Assembly: GCA_027919835.1 (NCBI GenBank)
Contig: JANVFP010000001.1
Span: forward strand, 1,674,001 to 1,738,000
Source: Lentinula raphanica
Taxonomy: Eukaryota > Basidiomycota > Agaricomycetes > Agaricales > Omphalotaceae
Reading direction: 5' to 3'
Length of the DNA: 64,000 nucleotides
The notes below the pieces were generated by a model that was not told where the DNA came from, searched no databases, and was given only the letters and a program-made list of their open reading frames with translations. Made by a program: the position numbers and the translations under genes. Positions 57,386 to 64,000 of the stretch are shown one piece after another. Numbering within the stretch: position 1 is the first letter of the stretch; each line of letters begins with the position of its first letter.

Positions 57386-59073
57386 CTACTGCGGACATTG
57401 CTAGACACTTTGCAGGCAGAGCATGTGGAGGGATCTTGGATATCTTTGTGGGCTATGATGAGAGACATATAGACGTTGGATCTAGGGATCTCACCACTTT
57501 CCAAACTCCTTATGGACCACATCGTCTCGTCAAATTGCCTATGGGATGGACCAATTCGGTACCAATCTTCCATGACGATGTAACTTACTTGTTACGAGAC
57601 GAAATTCCTGAATATACTATTCCTTACATTGATGATGTACCTGTGCAAGGACCCGAGAGTCGATATGAGTTACCAGGTGGTGGATATGAAACCATTCCGG
57701 AAAACCCACAGATCCGTCGATTCGTATGGGAACATCTTCAAAACGTGAATCGGATCATCCAACGAATGAAGCACGCTGGAGGTACCTTCTCAGGACCTAA
57801 AGCCTTCGTTTGTTGTGAGGAAACCACAGTGGTTGGACATCGTTGTGCCTATGAAGGACAGAAACCAGATGATAAGATCGCTACTACGGTCCTAACTTGG
57901 CCTAAATGCGAGACTCGAACACATGTGAGAGCTTTTCTGGGGACTGTTGGCCAGCTTCGAATGTTCATTCACAACTATTCCAAGAAAGCTGCCCCCTTGA
58001 CTAAATTGACGGCAAATGTACCGTTTGAGTGGTCTGAGGAGCAGGATCTTGCTATGGAACTACTAAAGGAAGGAGTGCGAAATGCACCAGCCCTTAGAGT
58101 CATTGTTTATGATTGGGAAACACATCTATCAGTCGATAGTTCATGGATGGGAACAGGATTTTACATTTATCAAGTAGATCCTAACGACCCTGAAAAGATC
58201 TATTACAATTACTTTGGATCTATTCCCTACGTGGAACGGGAAGCCCGTTTTTCACAGTCTAAACGTGAACTTTATGGTCTGAAACTTGCTTTGGAGTCCA
58301 CCCATTATCTACTTTATGGATGCCGACAACTGATAGTGGAAACTGATGCGAGCTACATACAGGGAATGCTTGAAAACCCCAGTAGTGGCCCAAATGCAAC
58401 CATTAATTGTTGGATTGAGGCAATCCGTAAATTCCATTTCGATTTGGTACATGTCAAAGGTGTGACACATGGACCTGATGGCTTATCTCGAAGACCACCT
58501 GGTGGTTGGACAACTCCTCGCGGAAAGTCGACCAGTGAAGATGATCTGGACGAGGATGACTCCAACAACATCAGGTTTCTGAAAGCAGATGATGCTGACG
58601 ATCCATTTCCCTTTGATTCGTTTAAAGATCATATAGATCCAAGGCATGGTTATCTCCTAGGAATCTATTGCCCAGATTTCGAGGAAGATCTAGAACTTGC
58701 CAGAGAAGAAGATCTTGAGCATAAACTACGAAGGGACCATCTGCTTATGCATGGGATGCAACCAGTTTCTCAGTATCTGCAATATACTACGATTCCTGAC
58801 AATGCAGTCTGGGGACCAGATCAATCATATCCGGATTCCCACAGATCTGATGGAGGAAATCGTTTGGACAAGCAGTTGCCAGAGATCTTGGAGTGGCTGA
58901 AAAACACTGACGCAGAATGTTTCGGGAAATTGGACAAGAAACAACGGTTAGAAATGGATAGGAAAGTAATTCCCTTCTCCATTGATACCGAAGGTCGATT
59001 GTACCATAGGAAGTTGTCGTCAGATTAGCCTCGTTTAGTCGTGGATCCCGATCGACGAATGGCTCTTCTGAAC
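57386..59073 (+). CDS. pol: Gypsy pol, part 4: RT palm, RNase H, and the start of the integrase zinc domain
   Basis: The frame opens DIARHFAGRACGGILDIFVG, followed by TTFQTPYGPHRLVKLPMGWT and the active site IPYIDDVPVQGP (YIDD). The thumb has TWPKCETRTHVRAFLGTVGQ. RNase H follows with VDSSWMGTGFYIYQVDP, SKRELYGLKLALE and VETDASYIQGMLE. A linker with DGLSRRPPGG precedes the integrase. A TAG at 59026-59028 interrupts the frame, which continues VVDPDRRMALLN up to the foldback insertion at 59074. Confidence 0.85.
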
Positions 59074-62000
59074 CAGCTGATACTGTAAAACTTTTGTAAA
59101 AAGTACCGATAAGTTATCGGGTACCTATTGCAAATAGTTGTGATAACCCGGAGGGGGTCCCGGAAATGGCCCCAGGGGGTGGTCATGCCTGTCACTACCT
59201 GTCACATATGGCTTATATTTACTGTTTTGGGTAATTAATAATCATCCAGATATTAAATAAGCAGTACATTTTCAAAAAAACCCGAAAATTCATAAAAATT
59301 CATAAAAAACCTAAAATGGCCTGATTAGGTCAGATCAGGATATGTAAGCAAATGACCTCATATGATAAAAAATGATGTAGGGTCAATCTAGGTACTAAAA
59401 ATAGCCCAAAAAATCACTAAAAATGCAAAAAATATTTAGGGATGATATAGAGCCTATTGCAGGCCCAGGCACATCAAAATTACCAAAAAAGGAAAAAATT
59501 GATCATGATCTCATCTTGTAGCAAAAAATCTGAAAAAAATTCTAAAAATAGTCAAAAAATTCAGGGGTGCCTTGTTGGCCCTGAAAATGCAAAATAAAAA
59601 AAAATACGCGACAAGTGTAAAAAATTTTATCACTCCAAATCATTCCAAATCCACTATACAGTCAGTATATATGATGTATATGCTATATTTAGCATCCTAG
59701 TACCTTTATTGGGCTAAAAATAAAACTTGATCTCATCTGATAGCAAAAATCTGAAAAATTCATAAAAAATATTCAAAAAATTCAGGGGTGCCTCAGTGGC
59801 CCTGAAAATGCAAAATAAAAAAATTTACACGACACAATTGAACAACAACATCACTCCAAATCATACCAAATCCACTACCCAGGCAGTATATATCATGTAT
59901 ATGCCATTTATAGCACCCCTAGTACCCTCAATCACTTATATCACTCAAGAATCATACCAAACTGAATAATTTGGGGAGTAAATATAATGTACATGATATT
60001 TTTAGCACACCTAGTACCCTTGATAACTCAGAACAATTTATATTACTCAATATGTTCAGTGCACTTAGCACTTATCACACCTAACACACTAAAACTCATA
60101 ACAGTACTGATATGTATCATACTTAACACAGTTGACAATGAAAATACTCAAAACAGTGTTATCAGTCACTATACTTAACACACTTAACAGTCAAAAAGTC
60201 GGAACAATGTTACTTAATATACATAACACACATATTGTTATACTATAACACACTCATAACAACAAGTTTTGGGCACTTATGGGCGCTTATTTGATGTTTT
60301 TAAGTCGAAATTCATTAATAGCATGCTCAATAATTTTTGTGTGGGCTCTATATTGTGTAAGGATGTTGTTTATATCATACTACACTTGATACAATTCGGA
60401 GAACTCAAGATTACAGCTTGTGGGACTGGCTATATTGTGATCTTTTGTGATATAACAGTGTTTTATGCAAATGTCAATGCATATGTCCATGTAATGCAAG
60501 TATACTGATGGTGGTTCATGAGGAAATCACTCCTACAGTCTAATGGAAGTGTCTGGACATGGTTCAGATACTCACTATGACTATTGGACTCTGTGATATA
60601 CATGTACATATTTCATGTACACTATAGATGTCTACACTTACATGTAACAATAGATGTCATATTCAATGACCCCATTACAGATCTCTTTGCTGTATTGCAT
60701 AGAGTTAGCATAGAATAGGTTGTAGGATGATTCTTTTCATGACTCAGCAGCAGTTTGACTTCATAACATGGGTGTATGCACTGTCACTTACATAAAACAG
60801 TGTTATATCACAAAAGATCATAGTATAGCTAGCCCCACAGGTTGTATTTTCAAGTTCTCCGAATTGTATCAAGTGTAGTATGATATAAACAACATCCCTA
60901 CACAATATAGAGCCCACACAAAAATTATTGAGCATGCTATTAATGAATTTCGACTTAAAACATCAAATAAGCGCCCATAAGCGCCCAAAACTTGTTGTTA
61001 TGAGTGTGTTATAGTATAACAATATGTGTGTTATGTATATTAAGTAACATTGTTCCGACTTTTGACTGTTAAGTGTGTTAAGTATAGTGACTGATAACAC
61101 TGTTTTGAGTATTTTCATTGTCAACTGTGTTAAGTATGATACATATCAGTACTGTTATGAGTTTTAGTGTGTTAGGTGTGATAAGTGCTAAGTGCACTGA
61201 ACATATTGAGTAATATAAATTGTTCTGAGTTATCAAGGGTACTAGGTGTGCTAAAAATATCATGTACATTATATTTACTCCCCAAATTATTCAGTTTGGT
61301 ATGATTCTTGAGTGATATAAGTGATTGAGGGTACTAGGGGTGCTATAAATGGCATATACATGATATATACTGCCTGGGTAGTGGATTTGGTATGATTTGG
61401 AGTGATGTTGTTGTTCAATTGTGTCGTGTAAATTTTTTTATTTTGCATTTTCAGGGCCACTGAGGCACCCCTGAATTTTTTGAATATTTTTATGAATTTT
61501 TCAGATTTTTTGCTATCAGATGAGATCAAGTTTTATTTTTAGCCCAATAAAGGTACTAGGATGCTAAATATAGCATATACATCATATATACTGACTGTAT
61601 AGTGGATTTGGAATGATTTGGAGTGATAAAATTTTTTACACTTGTCGCGTATTTTTTTTTATTTTGCATTTTCAGGGCCAACAAGGCACCCCTGAATTTT
61701 TGACTATTTTTAGGATTTTTTTCAGATTTTTTGCTACAAGATGAGATCATGATCAATTTTTTCCTTTTTTGGTAATTTTGATGTGCCTGGGCCTGCAATA
61801 GGCTCTATACCATCCCTAAATATTTTTTGCATTTTTAGTGATTTTTTGGGCTATTTTTAGTACCTACATTGGCCCTACATCATTTTTGATCATATGAGGT
61901 CATTTGCTTACATATCCTGATCTGACCTAATCAGGCCATTTTAGGTTTTTTATGAATTTTTATGAATTTTCGGGTTTTTTTGAAAATGTACTGCTTATTT

Positions 62001-62184
62001 AATATCTGGATGATTATTAATTACCCAAAACAGTAAATATAAGCCATATGTGACAGGTAGTGACAGGCATGACCACCCCCGGGGCCATTTCCGGGACCCC
62101 CTCCGGGTTATGAGTCACAACTATTTGCAATAGGTACCCGATAACTTATCAGTGTTTTTTACAAAAGCTTTACTGTATCCTGTG
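59074..62184. mobile_element. Foldback element F3, family 2, 3.1 kb, inside Gypsy pol
   Basis: The ends are CAGCTGATACTGTAAAAC and the complement of CACAGGATACAGTAAAGC, flanked by the 7-bp duplication TCTGAAC (59067-59073 and 62185-62191). Excising it joins MALLN to SAHDALGHKG in frame. The two arms are near-complements meeting near 60629. The outer 200 bp resemble F4; the inner part resembles family 1, including ACGCGACAAGTGTAAAAAAT and the core GGGCRCTTATGGGCGCTTAT. No protein is encoded. Confidence 0.93.
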
Positions 62185-62191
62185 TCTGAAC

Positions 62192-63547
62192 AGTGCACAT
62201 GATGCCCTTGGTCACAAAGGTGTCTTTGCAACGAAGGACTTCTTGGAAAAGAGGTTTTGGTGGCCAGATCTGGACAAAGACGTGGAGTGGTATGTTAAAT
62301 CGTGCCAAGCCTGTCAGGATCGACAGAGGGCTCTCATTAGAATCCCTCCAACGGTTACCTACACCCCTTCCCTGTTTCAGAAGGTACATATTGACACCAT
62401 GTTCATGACTCCATCCAGTAATGGGTGTAAGTACATAGTGCATGGTCGAGATTCACTTTCATCCTGGTCCGAGGCGAGAGCCTTAAGAGTGGAAAATGCC
62501 AGATCTATAGCTGAATGGTTCTTTAATGACATTATCTGTCGATGGGGATGTCCTGAGGAAGTTGTTTCGGATAATGCACCCCAAATGAAGCTTATGCTGA
62601 AATGGTTGGAACAAAAGTATGGGATCCGAGGAATTAAGATTTCCCCGTATAACTCTCAAGCCAATGGAAAGATTGAGCGTGCTCATTATGATCTGAGGCA
62701 GGCCTTAGCAAAGACTTGTGCTGGAGATCTGAGCAAATGGTTCTACTTCCTGAAGCCGATGTTATGGGCAGATCGAGTCACTCCTAGGAGGGGCCTTGGA
62801 TGCTCTCCCTATTTTGTTGTAACTGGTGCAGAACCGTTACTCCCTTTTGATATCGTCGAATCTACCTATTTGGTCAATCCACCAAATCGAATCCTCTCTC
62901 GGGAAGAGTTGCTGGGTTATCGTGCCCAGGCCCTTTCCAAACACCGTTCCTTCATTGAGAACATGAGATCCAGGATTGATGCTAATAAGCGTCGAGATCT
63001 TAGGATCTTTGAAGACAAGTTCCGATTTACTATCAAGGACTGGGATTTCAAACCAGGGACCTTGGTACAGATCAGGAACACCACCATCGAGAAGAATTTG
63101 GATCGAAAAATGTATAGTCGTTACCGTGGACCTATGGTTGTGATCAGACGAACACGAGGAGGATCTTATATCATTGCTGAAATGGATGGTACCGTACTGA
63201 AGGACAAAGTCGGTGCATTCAGAGTAATGCCTCATCATGCTCGTTTCGAACCAATAGATCTGCCCCGGAACATCCATGACCTGATAGATCTGAGTCCAGA
63301 ACAACTGGAAGCTGTGGTCGATGATGACGAGGATACCCCTGATAATGTTGAGGATCTAGTATTCGGAGCAATCCCTAAGATCAACATATCTGAGGATCCT
63401 GATGTCACATTCGATACTTCAGCTGAAAAGGATAAAGATCCTTCGGATCCGAAGGCTGCAGAGTCCGGTTCTAATGATGAAGCACCTGAGGATGACAATT
63501 CTGAGGCAGGCCCACGTCGTAGTCGAAGGATCTCCTCATCAAACTGA
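62192..63547 (+). CDS. pol: Gypsy pol, part 5: integrase
   Basis: It starts in the zinc domain: HDALGHKG and, 30 residues on, CQACQ give the HHCC pattern. The core has D in HIDTMFMTPSSNG, D in VSDNAPQMKLMLKWLEQKYG and E in GKIERAHYDLRQAL, the complete DDE triad. The C-terminus has FKPGTLVQIRNTTIEKNLDR, MYSRYRGPMVVIRRTRGGSY and an acidic tail ending RRSRRISSSN; no chromodomain is evident. The DNA-joining module looks intact although the rest of pol is broken. Confidence 0.88.
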   Translation, partial: SAHDALGHKGVFATKDFLEKRFWWPDLDKDVEWYVKSCQACQDRQRALIRIPPTVTYTPSLFQKVHIDTMFMTPSSNGCKYIVHGRDSLSSWSEARALRVENARSIAEWFFNDIICRWGCPEEVVSDNAPQMKLMLKWLEQKYGIRGIKISPYNSQANGKIERAHYDLRQALAKTCAGDLSKWFYFLKPMLWADRVTPRRGLGCSPYFVVTGAEPLLPFDIVESTYLVNPPNRILSREELLGYRAQALSKHRSFIENMRSRIDANKRRDLRIFEDKFRFTIKDWDFKPGTLVQIRNTTIEKNLDRKMYSRYRGPMVVIRRTRGGSYIIAEMDGTVLKDKVGAFRVMPHHARFEPIDLPRNIHDLIDLSPEQLEAVVDDDEDTPDNVEDLVFGAIPKINISEDPDVTFDTSAEKDKDPSDPKAAESGSNDEAPEDDNSEAGPRRSRRISSSN

Positions 63548-63570
63548 GTTAGACCAACAGATCTATTTAG

Positions 63571-63580
63571 TTTGGGGGAG
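63571..63580 (+). promoter_or_regulatory. Probable Gypsy polypurine tract
   Basis: TTTGGGGGAG lies 24 bp after the integrase stop, the usual place for the plus-strand primer. The following bases (TCCGG) do not start with TG, and no copy of the 5' region is recognisable, so the 3' LTR is probably missing or truncated. Confidence 0.55.
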
Positions 63581-63755
63581 TCCGGTCATTGATCTTTCGA
63601 AAATTCTATCTCAACATGCTCGAGGAAGTTGGTCATTGACTGAATTACCTCAAAAACTACCTAATACGTTACTTGACTGCATATCAGGTATAAAAATAGG
63701 TACCAGGACAACGGGAACGAATGGATCTGGTGTTTCAACTACTTCAGACGTCTAC
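63581..63755. other. Junction between the Gypsy element and a host gene
   Basis: No gene is assigned. A short frame (RGSWSLTELPQKLPNTLLDC) could be coding but has no recognised relatives. The sequence does not match the 5' part of the Gypsy element. Confidence 0.35.
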
Positions 63756-63999
63756 CTAAGGCGCGGAATGTGGAGGAAGCGAAGGATCTAGGCGTGCTAG
63801 CTGTTCTCTATCACCTTGTGGATCACCCCTGGGTGGCATCATAAGGGGACGAGTGTAGGGTGTGTAGGAAGGAACGACAACCACTTCCTCGCGAGGATTG
63901 CTGTCGTCATCGACGTTCAGGGGCTTTTTCATGCGGAAAGCCTTCCTGGCGTTGTCGATAATGGCCTGACTTGCCAACCCACGTCGAGCATAATACCTA
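63756..63999 (-). CDS. 3' end of an unidentified gene running in from the window edge
   Basis: On the minus strand the frame is open from the edge: RYYARRGLASQAIIDNARKA, then FRMKKPLNVDDDSNPREE, a Tyr/Pro-rich stretch and a stop after PPHSAP. Composition is more GC-rich than the Gypsy element and typical of host exons here. Basic and polar, it may be the C-terminal region of a regulatory protein; no domain was recognised. The upstream part is outside the window. Confidence 0.45.
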   Translation of the reverse strand, partial: RYYARRGLASQAIIDNARKAFRMKKPLNVDDDSNPREEVVVVPSYTPYTRPLMMPPRGDPQGDREQLARLDPSLPPHSAP

Positions 64000-64000
64000 G

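Overview
The window looks like repeat-rich DNA of a basidiomycete fungus, most likely an agaricomycete. The support is GT-AG introns of about 45-100 bp in every real gene, a Plavaka-type DNA transposase, a DUF6532-like gene, a 69-residue hydrophobic protein of a type common in basidiomycetes, and Copia and Gypsy retroelements with fungal features. Few host genes look intact. Much of the window is transposons, transposons inserted into transposons, and decayed gene copies.

Layout. 1-3.4 kb: the 3' end of a probable 2-oxoglutarate/Fe oxygenase, then degenerate sequence with a 51-bp triplicate. 3.46-8.64 kb: a Ulp1/C48 cysteine protease gene directly upstream of, and on the same strand as, a Plavaka transposase gene. 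9-15 kb: at least four decayed tandem copies of one Ser/Thr/Pro-rich gene. 17.2-19.8 kb: a ten-exon DUF6532-like gene with low-complexity repeats. 20.9-26.4 kb: a truncated long-inverted-repeat element and a large AT-rich pseudogene split by small elements. 27.2 kb: a glycoside-hydrolase relic. 29.2-32.8 kb: the best host genes, namely a seven-helix membrane protein, a 69-residue three-exon protein and a small secreted protein.

33.2 kb onward is a transposon graveyard. It holds a MITE with 8-bp target duplications; an 11.6-kb long-inverted-repeat (foldback) element containing both a second foldback element and a young Copia element with two 248-bp LTRs that I read as identical; and inside that Copia element, at its protease, a MITE whose core is telomere-like CCCTAA repeat. 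Then follow a decayed coding fragment, another foldback element, a Plavaka relic with a hAT-like MITE in its intron, and a Gypsy element (gag, protease, RT/RNase H, integrase) split by a second hAT-like MITE and a 3.1-kb foldback element. The last 240 bp carry the 3' end of an unidentified minus-strand gene.

Insertion boundaries are unusually well supported. For several elements, removing the insert plus one target duplication rejoins an interrupted reading frame, and for two insertions the opposite arm of the host palindrome preserves the empty site. Exon limits were read by eye from splice signals and reading-frame continuity; no homology search was run.
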